Assembly: GCA_917880885.1 (NCBI GenBank) | Contig: OU862906.1 | Location: forward strand, 63,220,665 to 63,284,664 | Direction: 5' to 3' | Origin: Limnephilus marmoratus | Lineage: Eukaryota; Arthropoda; Insecta; Trichoptera; Limnephilidae | DNA length: 64,000 nt | In this document: one piece after another, positions 53,116 through 63,405 of the stretch | Layout of the letters: every line of letters begins with the position of its first letter | Position numbering within the stretch: position 1 is the first letter of the stretch | The notes under the pieces: generated by a model | What the model was told of the DNA's origin: nothing | The model's input: the letters and a program-made list of their open reading frames with translations, nothing else | Database searches by the model: none | Translations under genes and position numbers: made by a program

Positions 53116-53288
53116 CTGGACGGACTTACCTGCAGCTTTTCATTAGTTAATCTGTCTTCTGACTGAAATTGACTAAACTTCTTTCTAAACCTCCTATTGC
53201 TCTTGATTTTTTTCTGTTCATCTGACTACACACTTTCATGAATAGATACAATTCTACTAAATTTATTCAATTCTTGGTGAGTGTAGTT

Positions 53289-53374
53289 TTTGAACTGTTA
53301 ATTCGTGGTGGAATTCCATTGTATTAGAATTTGAACTGTTAATTCGTGGTGGAATTCCATTGTATTAGAATTTG
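53289..53374 (+). repeat. Exact 41-bp tandem duplication
   Basis: The unit starting TTTGAACTGTTAATTCGTGG occurs twice without change (53289-53329 and 53330-53370), plus the first four bases of a third. Confidence 0.95.
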
Positions 53375-55630
53375 AAAAAAATGTTTTAATTTCAAATTCT
53401 ATTAAATTCTTGGTGCTTTTCTGGGTAGCAAGTTATCAATACTAATTAGTAAAATGTTGGAAAGGATTGAAAAACACTATTATTTTTTCCTTTTACAGAT
53501 ATAAATCTTACTAACTAACGACTGTGAGGCGCCGCAACCCGCATTTCTACCGATTTCTTACTTTTCTCCCTTAAACATTCGAAGTTTTTAAGCTCTTAAA
53601 AAATATATATGTTATTTTTGAAGATAAAGTCTAGATGCTGCCCACGCCGAAAAGTAAATTATATGAAATTCCCTGAAAAATATCTCAAAGTATGCTCCAA
53701 AAATTATTAAATACAAGTCTGTTTCTATTATCGTACAAATTATATTTGTGAAAAAATTCACAATGTTTCTTTAAATGATGCTTAAGAAGCCTCCCATGAG
53801 ATTTTTGCTCTATTTTAAACGAGTCGTGTTTTAAAAAATATTTTCGCAATTTTCGCATCGATTTTGACGCTTTAAATGTAAACGCTCTCCTCTAACATTC
53901 ATAATTTCATATCTCTCCATCTTCTTCTTTTTGAGCCCGGTTGCAGGCCCTTAAAAATCAGAGGTTCTGGTTAAACGCTTTTTAAATAAGAATTCTGCTC
54001 TCAGATAAAAAAATTATAATATCTACTAATTTATTCCATGCGGATTATTGTAAAACCGACTTTATTTACTCGGAAGGACCCCAAAGCGTTAAGATCAAAG
54101 CCTTGTCGAACTTGAATACAATAGCGTAACAACGGTCTAACGAGCATGTATATTGTTTTTGAGTCAGCACTTTAAGATGCTTTTGAGTTCAAATGCCAAA
54201 ATTCTATTCGTTTTTGATGAAATTCACAAAGCTTTTTTCGAAGATTAAGGATTATAAGAAATAACAACGAGAACAAACGTTGTATTTTAATTTAGATGTC
54301 TTTCCATCATTAATTGGATAATTTGATATTAATAAGGAAATAAAGAGGTAATATTATTAAATTATTAATTATTTGGTTAAGATAACCTAACAATAAAAAT
54401 ATAATTCATTATTAAAAAATAAACCTACGTACGTACCTGTCAATACTTTGTAACATTTTTTAACGTAATTATTACTGATGGAACGGTGATTTTGGTACCT
54501 TGTAATAGCACTAACGTGAGAAAGTTTTTGCTTCAACCTACCTAATTATTGTGTCGGTAACCCTTTAGCGTGGGTAATAAATGATACATATTTATTCAGT
54601 AAAATATAACACAATAGTTTGATAAGAAAAAAGCACGTCATTGAGTTCTGAAAACCCAAGTGTGAAATCCCTTCCCAAATGAAAATCAAAATTATTTTCC
54701 TCGGAGGAATAATCCATCAAAATATTACCATTAACCTGTCTAATCGAGGAGTTTGATTCATACAGTTTAGTAGAATTATTTTTAAAAAATTGGTGAAGTG
54801 TAATATATCATAACATCAGTGGAGGTTATCCACCACTTACCCGCTCTGGTATAAGTAACAGACGGTTATTAAGGCTCTCGCAAGATTCAAATTTTTTTGT
54901 TAAACGAAATATTTATTTATTTTGAACGAATCTAGACCTCCAGTGTCCCTGCACACGTTGTTAGAAAGCAGTATGCAAGTGCTTAATCAGTCTGTGATCA
55001 GTCTAACATTGTTTCCCGTTGTCTATGCTTTATTCGGGTCACATGGTGTCGGTTACGACGTTTGTCAAAGATAGCCGAACACAGACAGGCAAGTCATTAT
55101 TTTGCGAGAGCTCTTCAGTTCAGACAAATCCTTGCTTCCGAGTTACAAGGACGTGGGTAGTCTTATATTATATTTGCATATTAACGAAATAACAATAAAC
55201 AGTCACTGTAATCTTAAAGAACTGTAAGTCTTTCAATCAAAACAAATTGTACAGAGACACTGGCCAGTAATAATAATAAATACAACATCTCTGTAGAGGA
55301 TATCAGAGAGACTTTAAATAAAGAGTTATGAGTTATGATTTATTTATAAATATTGTCAAGTTTCAGCTTCACACTATGTTCATTGTTCACTCAACGTCTC
55401 GGAATTAATTTTCACGATTCCTTCAATTTAAATTAAATTCCTTCAATTTGCTAGCAACATTCATTTAATGTTCAGTTTTCTCCTGAGAATTCGTTCCGAA
55501 TAATGAATTAATACACGGATAATTAATTACATTCCAATGATGGGTATAATCTACAAAAGATGTTAAAAAGTTTAATCATTCATTCATTTAGACTTTTAGA
55601 AAAAATCGACATTGACAATTTCGTAATATT
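53375..55630. other. No recognisable feature
   Basis: The longest uninterrupted stretch (2.2 kb) without any recognised repeat. No frame of note on either strand; AT-rich intergenic or decayed sequence. Confidence 0.45.
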
Positions 55631-55633
55631 TTA

Positions 55634-56237
55634 AGGTGGGTCCAGATATGTTCTTTTGTCCGTACCGTACCTCCGTTTCGTATCAGCTTCGCGATCAAGA
55701 ACACTAGTTTGGACGCGCGTTCGGTACGGTACGGTCGTACGGCGTCCCGATACGGATACAGGTATGCTCCGATCCATCGCGAGTCGGTTTTTTCGACCCG
55801 TTCAAAGGCGATACGATACGGGTACGCGCCAGTCTGGACGCGATCGCGGCATGCGCAGGTCGAGCTCTCTGTGGTGACCCGATTCAGCATGAAAAATTCA
55901 GTGGGATAACGATTATATTGTGAAGCTTATCGATGGATATGGGGCCAGAGAAGTTCTGTGGGATCCCGGAAACAGTAATAATTATAATAAAAATATAAAG
56001 CAAGAGGCATGGGAGGAATTGTCTGTCGAAATGGAGTGCGGTGTCGACGATATGAAGAAGAAGATGGATGCTTTATTGCTGGGTTCGACGACCTGGTGGG
56101 AGGAAATGAACACGCGATGATCGCAGCGACGTTACGGAGATACGGGCTATTTTACTTTGCGTCCAGAGTTTTTGGATCGCGACGCTGATACGAAACGGAG
56201 GTACGGTACGGACAAAAGAACATATCTGGACCCACCT
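55634..56237 (+). mobile_element. PIF/Harbinger-like TIR element with MADF fragment, copy 1
   Basis: Near-perfect TIRs of about 55 bp start AGGTGGGTCCAGATATGTTC at both ends and continue into TTTTGTCCGTACCGTACCTC. The flanks TTA (55631-55633) and TCA (56238-56240) fit a 3-bp TWA-type target with one change. Inside is a MADF-domain fragment, the accessory DNA-binding protein type of PIF/Harbinger elements. The DDE transposase is missing. Confidence 0.75.
55893..56079 (+). pseudogene. MADF-domain fragment
   Basis: Reading from about 55902 gives WDNDYIVKLIDGYGAREVLW followed by DPGNSNNYNKNIKQEAWEEL. These match the MADF (Adf-1/Myb-SANT-like) pattern: LI..Y..R..LWDP....Y.NK..K..AW..L. The frame is stopped just upstream (TGA at 55890), and the segment after residue 55 or so no longer resembles the domain. 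MADF proteins bind DNA; here it is a decayed transposon accessory gene. Confidence 0.75.
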
Positions 56238-56240
56238 TCA

Positions 56241-56767
56241 GATTTATTCACGTTTCGCTTAGATTTAATAGTATTATTTTCCTCTTGTTCGATGATATAA
56301 CACAAAAAGCCCAAGTATTAATTAAACATTATTTTTGCTTATAACTAACGACGCAATCGAAAAGTGTTACAATGTATTCTCGTGTTTCATAAGTATTTCT
56401 AAGAAATATGTAAGACTCACTAATTAATTTCGCCTTCATAAAAGTATGATGACTCGTTGTGTTTGGAAACACGTGAGCATAATATGATTCGGTAGTAATA
56501 ATTAGCGTTAACATGGATCAGCACTTTTCTTATAAGGGGAAAACTCTGTAGAAGTCTTGGCGATAGGGCTTCCAAATTGATGAAAACAAAAACAGGTTAT
56601 TCGTAAAATTTAAAAAAAAATCAGCTAAATATTATTAAATTTTATTAGGCTGACCGGAATTTTTTTTATTCGACATCTAATTTTTCAGTTAATGAATTTA
56701 CAGTTACCGCTAAGAAAAAGCTATTTTTTTCAAAGACATAAATAAATTACGATTAATCTTCAAATAT
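56241..56767. other. No recognisable feature
   Basis: Nothing recognised. Confidence 0.4.
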
Positions 56768-56791
56768 CAATGGTTCGCTACGTTTAGTGAC

Positions 56792-57448
56792 TTTTTTTTT
56801 TTTTTTTTTACATTAACTCCACACAGGAGGCCCTGAGGAAAATAATTTCCCTCAGGGCCTATGTCATCTGGGATGCTGTGTGGAGGGTCTTTTTGAGGAG
56901 AGGAAGGAATGAACATTGGTCTTGAAGAGACCCATGTTGTAGGAAGGAGGAAACACAGAGGCCGGCAAATCATTCCACAGCCGAGCTGTTGAACACAAGA
57001 ACGAGTCGAAGAAACGACCCGTTCTCATGTGACAAATGTCAACCGTGTACAAATGTTGGGCACGCGTTTGGCGTGTTTCCCGACTATGCACCGGTGCCGA
57101 AGGGATCAATGATGCTAGTTCCTCGGAGCATCTTCCATTGTAATACCGGTAGAACAAGGATAGCATTCCCACCCGACGCCTGTGCTCTAAAGATTGCAAT
57201 CCGTCTGTTAAGATGGGAGAATCTATCAAACGGACAGCACGTTTCTGCACAGAGTCGAGGGTATTTTTCAGGTATTTTGGAGCTCCAGACCAGAGATGGC
57301 TGCCAAATTCAACCGTGGGGCGTACTTGTGATTTGTACAAGGTTAGCAGTTGTGTACTATTAAAGTATCTGCGGGCCCCGTACAGTACGCCCAGTTTTTG
57401 GGAGGCTAGCTTTACTCTGGCTTCAATGGAGCCCCCATACCTTACCCA
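56792..57448 (-). pseudogene. Main LINE (family M) RT tail, copy T3, intact frame
   Basis: Minus-strand frame with RYGGSIEARVKLASQKLGVL, VRPTVEFGSHLWSGAPKYLK, DSVQKRAVRLIDSPILTDGL, MLSLFYRYYNGRCSEELASL, DICHMRTGRFFDSFLCSTAR and LWNDLPASVFPPSYNMGLFK. It is the best-preserved C-terminus of the family. The 3' double hairpin is perfect (CTCCACACAG 56817-56826 pairing with CTGTGTGGAG 56876-56885) and is followed by an A-tail (T-run 56792-56809). TGACTT at 56788-56793 and 57449-57454 is the likely target duplication in copy H. Confidence 0.88.
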
Positions 57449-57796
57449 TGACTTAGCAGAGATGCCCGGGTTCATGGAGTGAGGATTGTCTAGGTCTTGG
57501 CACCTACTGCATGGGGGACCGGATCGGGAGAGACTGGTTGGGGGATAACTTTTGAGCTCTCCAGCCGGATTCTCTCGATCCATCGCCTTGTGTGTATCGG
57601 ATCGGGAGAGACTGGTTAAGGCAAACCTTTTGAACTCTCCAGCCGGACTCTCTTGACCCATCTCCTTGCATTGCATTGGGAGGAATGGATTCATACGTCC
57701 GTCACTTTTGGACGTATTGATCCCAAGATTCCTATCTTCTCCTCGTACCTTTTTCCATCTCAGAGCTTGCTCTCCTTCCCTAAAAAGACATTCCAC
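56864..57796 (-). other. Chimeric 310-residue open frame (short element antisense + LINE tail)
   Basis: This is the longest open frame in the window. About the first 115 residues are the antisense translation of short-element copy H (with a repeated ESPAGE/ENPAGE phrase from its internal duplication). The rest is the RT C-terminus of T3. The fusion comes from nested insertion, with the 57449 junction in frame. No promoter is apparent. I regard it as fortuitous but intact. Confidence 0.7.
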
Positions 57797-57870
57797 ACGG
57801 CATCTCCAAAGATGTCATAAACTCTGAGGGATTTTCCTCAGGGCCTCCTGCGTGGAGCAAAAGTAAGAAA

Positions 57871-58595
57871 AGGAAAAAATTCTCCGTTCTTTCATTATTA
57901 GACGTTGTGCTTGTGCATTAAAATGGATGGTATCTCTAGTAAAGAAATAAACCGACAACATCTGTGTGCAAACCCAATAATTTCGACCACTTTTTATCAT
58001 AATTATGTGGCAATGGGACATCAATCTGGTAGAGGAAAAAGGAGATAATATTTATGGGCATTAGGGGATGTGTCAGTAAGATATGTCACGATTAAGTAAA
58101 TCAATACATGAGATGGGTCAAAATTAATCAATGTTTAAAATCAAGTCACAGTTAACGTGGGTGTAAAAATAGCAATCAACCGGATAGGTACTACTCTAAA
58201 TAGACGATTTTTGGAAGCCCTGTTTGGAAGCTCCCTAACAAGATACGTGTAAAGGACTCATTATTAAAGAAGCATACTCGAATTCAAGAACCCAGTGGAA
58301 AACTAATACCGATTCCGCATGGATTTCATTAGTGGTAGTGGTTTTGGTCTGGCATTGAAATCCGCTGAACCAACCGCCTTTAGAAATTAAAAAGCGTTAA
58401 GAAAAGAAAAAAAAAAGAAAAAATTAACAAGGAAAACGTTGAATGTCTTTAATATTTTCTTCACCTCAAATCTGTTCATATTTATTGTATCCGAAACGAC
58501 CCCCAACAGCTTCATAAACTGACTTTTCATATAACAATTATATTTGTCCTTGTAGATTGTTCTGTGCCTCATCTCTTTTCTATTGTTATAGCTCT
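57871..58595. other. No recognisable feature
   Basis: Nothing recognised. Confidence 0.4.
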
Positions 58596-58599
58596 CGAT

Positions 58600-59000
58600 T
58601 CAATAGTAGTGGTTGGCAATCTTTATATATGAAAATGAACGTTTCTTTGTTTGTCCTGTATGCGTCCCTATACCATTCATCCGATTGCGATGAAACTTTG
58701 TTGATTGAAACCCTCGCGAAGGTTTCCACATACAATGCTGAGCTCTGGAGATGCGAAATTTGTATAAAAAATTACATTGGCGCACGATTTAGTGAAAAAT
58801 GGAATGGTGAAGGTGAAAGGAAAGATATGCCATGGAGGGCTAATACGAGGAAAGGGCTGAGTTGGGTAAGGGTAATGGAGGGGGGGGGGGGACGAGAAGG
58901 GTAAAGAGACATAGTAGCGGTAGGGGAAAGCAGGCGGTAAATTTGGAAAATCCATGCTTTTCACACGGATAGCTTGTATGTGGCCTGCTCACGCGTCGGA
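58600..59000 (-). repeat. Pyrimidine-rich insect repeat (family K), copy 5
   Basis: Inverted relative of 13950-14545: CATCCGATTGCGATGAAACT, a purine-rich (antisense C/T) block with a G12 run near 58876, CCATGCTTTTC and GGCCTGCTCACGCGTCGGAA. Confidence 0.65.
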
Positions 59001-59344
59001 AAACCTGTTGAATCACCAGACGGAAAAATTAAAAAAAAATATTGTGAATCCTAAAGCACTTCAATAAACAGAATTAAAATATAAACACTTTCTTTCTTTG
59101 AGTGACATTGCTGCTCGCTAGACACAATATATTTCTCTGCTAAAAACGCTGTGTAAGTAATACTCGGCCAATTTCCCTGGGGCAAACGACAAAGCGACAC
59201 TAAAAAAAGACGAACACATAGGTATATCTATAAGATTTAGCCTGCTAGAGAATAAAATAGAATAATCGGACTTCTATTTGTGCGGTGCTTCGTACCCTCC
59301 TCACTCTTGTGTACTTTAGTTTTCTGAAGGTTTCACCCGTGTGA
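59001..59344. other. No recognisable feature
   Basis: Nothing recognised. Confidence 0.4.
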
Positions 59345-59500
59345 ACTACACACTTGTAATTTTTTTCTTCTTAGAAATACAATCATTCCCGGCTTACGAG
59401 TAACCCGACATTAATTTGAAAATCTACTACGCCACAGGAAGAAATGTTACTTGTTTCGTGATGGAGGACTTAGCCAGCCAAGGAATTGAATTCAAAATGA
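59345..59500 (-). mobile_element. tRNA-derived SINE-C, copy 3, truncated head
   Basis: Plus-strand view: ATTCCCGGCTTACGAGTAAC, TTGAAAATCTACTACGCCAC and GGACTTAGCCAGCCAAGGAA match SINE-C, but the sequence stops at the B-box side of the head. Confidence 0.7.
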
Positions 59501-59940
59501 GTGAGTTAATTTTGTCTTAGGTCCCACGCCTCCACCGCAGGTCTTATTTTCATTATATAAGACAATTATTGTTAAAAGGTTTATAGAAAGTTCGTTTTCC
59601 ACGAAGCAAAAAAAAACACTAAACGCATAAATGTTTTGCTTGCTCTCATTCAGAGAGATACCTCATCACTTCTGTCATGATTAATTAACATAATTATGTA
59701 TCTAGCAAAAATGTACCGAAAGATAGGAACGTAGTACATACTATTAAATCTAAATCAATGATTTTTGATTGAGATGATACAAAAGAAGCTCTTTATATAT
59801 TTATCCTTCCATCTGAAATATATTTTGGTATACCTAATACCTTTTTTTCTTCCTTTTTATTAGCCTTCTTTTCTGAATTTAGTATTACTAACTAACACAA
59901 AACTCTTTTATGTGTTATGGTCTTCAATCCCTAGCGATTA
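59501..59940. other. No recognisable feature
   Basis: Nothing recognised. Confidence 0.4.
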
Positions 59941-60362
59941 AGTCATCTTAACAGACGGATTGCAATCGGGATTGCAATTGCACAGGCGTCGGGTGGGAAT
60001 GCTATCCTTGTTCCACCGGTATTACAATGGAAGATGCTCCGAGGAACTAGCATCATTGATCCCTTCGGCACCGGTGCATAGTCGGGAAACACGCCAAACG
60101 CGTGCCCAACCTTTGTACACGGTTGACATTTGCCACATGAGAACGGGTCGTTTCTTCGACTCGTTCTTGTGTTCAACAGCTCGGCTGTGGAATGATTTGC
60201 CGGCCTCTGTGTTTCCTCCTTCCTACAACATGGGTCTCTTCAAGACCAATGTTCATTCCTTCCTCTCCTCAAAAAGACCCTCCACACAGCATCCCAGATG
60301 ACATAGGCCCTGAGGGAAATTATTTTCCTCAGGGCCTCCTGCGTGGAGTTAACGTAAAAAAA
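59941..60362 (+). pseudogene. Main LINE (family M) RT tail, copy T4
   Basis: The 113-residue plus frame is nearly identical to T3 from HRRRVGMLSLF through SEELASLIPSAPVHSRETRQ to FPPSYNMGLFKTNVHSFLSS. A CGGGATTGCAATTGCACAGG scrambling occurs at the 5' break (59965-59985). The 3' double hairpin and A-run follow. 5'-truncated. Confidence 0.88.
60280..60349 (+). repeat. Two-tier 3' hairpin of the LINE/short-element family
   Basis: Outer stem CTCCACACAG (60280-60289) with CTGCGTGGAG (60340-60349). Inner stem GGCCCTGAGG (60306-60315) with CCTCAGGGCC (60327-60336). The same structure ends copies T2, T3 and the short elements, so it is probably the RNA 3' end recognised by the family's RT. Confidence 0.85.
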
Positions 60363-60541
60363 AAAGATTACATCAGCAATCTGAACATTTTTGCAAGGTG
60401 TAATCCAACATGAAAAAGTCTTTATTTGGTGATTCCTACTAGAAGAAGTACAACATCTACAAAATAATTACAAAGTTTTGCAATTTGATTTCTGTTGTGG
60501 TGGCCATATTTTAATTTTGACATCACAATTTTCTACATGCT
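60363..60541. other. No recognisable feature
   Basis: Short spacer between LINE tail and TIR element. Confidence 0.4.
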
Positions 60542-61956
60542 GAACGCTTTTATTATTACCGTGACCATTCACGGTTACGGTACCATGGCGGCAATAAACA
60601 TACGTTCCTTATCGCTATAATGCTGCAGCTCTTTGAAAATATGAGATACACGTGTATACATGTAGGTCTTTTTCCTCAAAGGAAAAAGTTTTCATTTTCT
60701 TGCATCTCTCTCACATGCCGCACCGCGATATCTTCGTTGACCACTTCAATACTACTAGCCGTGACGATGATTTTGAAAGTATGGAATATAGTAAGGATAA
60801 TATTGGTGTGAGTGAATTCCAAAAATTAAAAACGTCAAATGGTTTTGCTTTTGGTTCTTAAATTTCATCAAATCTAATAAATAATGCTGTAGTTCTTTCT
60901 TACACACTAAATTTTAACGGTTGAAAATGACGTAAACGGTGAACGTATGTCTGCACCCCTCCAAAGGAAACATTATCGTACATCTCCCTCATACGTATAA
61001 AGAAAATGAAACGCAAGAAAAAAGTAGTACCTACTTTGGAGGAAACAGTCTCTTCATCTTTTGTCTCACCGTTATTTAATGTGTTTTTTTTGTTTTTGTT
61101 TTTGTAACTTTATTTAGATGTAAGCAAATTTCATACATCTAGTATTAAAAAACATATAAAATACATAATAAAATAAATAGAGTCATAAAATTATAACGGA
61201 AAGAATACAGCTTAAAAAAAGAAATACAGTTACTCCAGTTAGAAATACAAACAATAGGGTTTAAGACATACAGTTAATACAAATAAATACAATTCATAAA
61301 TTTTTCTTAATGTATGTTGCACATGTTTTCCGAAAAGTGCCAAGACTTGGGGCTTCCTTTATGGAATTTGGTAGGTTATTATAAAGTTTTTGACCTTTAT
61401 AAAACACGCTGTTCTGTGTACACGTAAGTTTAGTTTTGGGAAGCCTGAAATCTCGGCAACTCCTCGTAGGATAATTGTGAATATTTTCATGGTACATAAT
61501 ATTAGTTTGCAGATATTTAGGGAGCATGTTATTTTTAAGCTTGTACATCATTGTTAACGTATTATATATTATATGTTGTTTAGTTGTCATCATATTTAGG
61601 TTTTGTAACATAGTTTTAACTCTAGTAAAGATATTACATTTCAGAATCATCCTCATTCCCCTATTTTGTATAACCTGTAGTTTATTATTTTGTGTCTCGT
61701 TACATAAGAATAGAACACTAGAACAATAATTTAAATGAGGAGTTACAATAGAATTGTATACAAGGTGCGTTGTCTTGAGATCCAAGTTATTCCTAATCCT
61801 TTTTAAGAAGCCAACTTTTTTAGCAATTTTCTTAGATATATAATCGAAGAAAGAGCTAAAGCTTTATGGCTTTAAGGAACGTATGTTTATTACATTTTTT
61901 TGCCGATTTTCATGGTCCCGTAACCGTGACTCGTCACGGTAAATATAAAAGCGCTC
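60542..61956. mobile_element. TIR DNA transposon, non-autonomous (family G, copy 2), LINE-interrupted
   Basis: Left end GAACGCTTTTATTATTACCG with CCGTGACCATTCACGG; right end read inward GAGCGCTTTTATATTTACCG with CCGTGACGAGTCACGG. AATAAACATACGTTCCTTA is inverted on both sides. It shares CTGCAGCTCTTT and GGAAACAGTC with copy 1 (10505-11249). Not counting the LINE insertion, it is about 630 bp. Confidence 0.75.
61081..61868 (-). pseudogene. LINE RT tail inside the family-G element
   Basis: The 163-residue minus frame reads LDLKTTHLVYNSIVTPHLNY, CSSVLFLCNE, KLQVIQNRGMRMILKCNIFT and the C-terminal FYKGQKLYNNLPNSIKEAPS. The frame continues upstream as FFDYISKKIAKKVGFLKRIR to the break at 61868. 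A CR1/Jockey-like tail distinct from families J and M. The 3' end is an AC/A-rich tail (plus 61081-61100). Frame intact. Confidence 0.85.
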
Positions 61957-62088
61957 ATTCGCTCACAAAAAAATCATTGGTAGGAAGCATTTAATCAATA
62001 TTAAATATACTATTTTCAAAATTAAAAACATTCGATTCAATGATTTCCGTACCCGCAAACACTGTAACACAGCAAACACTGGATAAGC
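61957..62088. other. No recognisable feature
   Basis: Short spacer. Confidence 0.4.
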
Positions 62089-62691
62089 GAGGCCGCATAC
62101 CAGACATATATTTGTATTACGATAACTGTGGCGCCACATTTGAAACGCGACACATTTAACGCCCCCCTATATTTGCGCGCAAGCACGCACACCAAGGACA
62201 CATTTGTAGCGGGTGCAGTTTGTGGCGAGACGTAGCCGCTCTACATGTATTCAAGATCGAACGCGTTCGTTTTTTGTGGCGCAGTGCTTTGCAAAAATGA
62301 AAGACAATATTGAATTTACGTGGAGTATATTGCAGACGTTGAAAAAACCCTATATTATATAACCAAGGACTCACTGATTATAGCAATAGACGGATTACAG
62401 AAATCATCTGGACTAAGATCGGCGAAAAAATTTTTTTTTTAAATTACCGTAAATTGCGGAATCTTGATTAAATGGGTGAACCCAATAACGTCTCTTTTTC
62501 TCATTAATTTCCACATCAAGAAATCCGTGTCGTCAGATGATATCGACATTTTCGAGTAGGTATAAACCACAACTGTGCGTCTGGTGTGCGTGTACGCGAC
62601 ACATACACTCCAAGCAAAAATGTTGCATGCTTATTGTGACGACGAAAATGTTCTGTTCATGTAGCGTGTGGCTCCGGTGTGCGGCCTGCCT
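62089..62691 (+). mobile_element. PIF/Harbinger-like element with MADF fragment, copy 2
   Basis: Left end GGCCGCATACCAGACA; right end read inward GGCCGCACACCGGAGC. The interior has repeated CG-rich words and an MADF fragment at 62300-62430: after a frame break it reads KNPILYNQGLTDYSNRRITE then IIWTKIGEKI, i.e. the LLYD...Y.NR......W..I pattern. The target duplication is not clear. Unrelated in sequence to the copy at 55634. Confidence 0.6.
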
Positions 62692-63237
62692 AAGAGTTCC
62701 TCCTTACCCAAACCATTCACCAAATCTTTTCCTTTTACGTTTTTCCATTTTTTTATTGGACCATTAAAATGTTGACTAATTAAGTAACGAATCCATCAGT
62801 TGATTATTCTGGCAGCTATTAAATCTTATTTACAAGTAACTTAATGGTAGTAACGTAATTGCTAATAAAAAAAAATTATAACTGGAACTCCAAAAAAATT
62901 GTTCGTAAAATATTCAAATTTCTTTGAACATTTTTGCTTTGAATACTTTACCATTTTAAAAAAAGTTAGTATAAGGCATGTCTGGTATATTATTTATTGA
63001 TGAAGTGTTATAATTCTGAGAATTGACTTAGGATCTTAACAAGCGTTTGTTTATTTTTTGCTGATTTATAACTATTGGCTAATTTTCATAGAAATTATTA
63101 CGAGAGGGAGAGTTAATACGCTCAGGTCTAATGGATATTTCATCAAAAACAATTAATTTTAATATAAAATTTACAGATACACGATTGTATTGCAATATCT
63201 AGGCGCATTGAAAATTGTTTACTGTAGGTACAATTTA
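62692..63237. other. No recognisable feature
   Basis: AT-rich; nothing recognised. Confidence 0.4.
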
Positions 63238-63405
63238 ACTGGCCAGTGGTTCAGTTGGCATCGCGTCTGGGTCCCATACAGGCGTCGTGAGTTCAATTCC
63301 TCGTCTCGTCCTCTATCATGACACGAGCAATATTTTACGCTCAGTCGCTGATTTTCAAATTATTGTGAGGTTATTCGCAACCCGGGAATGTTTATCTTTC
63401 TTTAA
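63238..63405 (+). mobile_element. tRNA-derived SINE-C, copy 4, full length
   Basis: Head with GGCCAGTGGTTCAGTTGGCA (A box) and GTGAGTTCAATTCCTCG (B box). Body with ATCATGACACGAGCAATATT, GTTATTCGCAACCCGGGAAT and TTTATCTTTCTTT, then an A-run. This copy defines the family's ends. Confidence 0.85.

Larger units (their letters stand above)
56768..57870 (+). mobile_element. Short non-autonomous LINE derivative (copy H), split by LINE tail T3
   Basis: The left remnant (56768-56793, TGGTTCGCTACGTTTAGTGA) and the right part (57449-57870) belong to one plus-strand copy. A segment of about 85 bp (GGATCGGGAGAGACTGGTT through the CTCTCCAGCCGGA block) is tandemly duplicated at 57512-57660. The 3' hairpin region is present (CTGAGGGATTTTCCTCAGGG at about 57823-57842). 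Confidence 0.8.

Noticed and set aside
55588..55909. Arg/Tyr-rich proteins on both strands
   Set aside because: They come from the iterated GTACGG/CGATACGG words within the PIF-like element.
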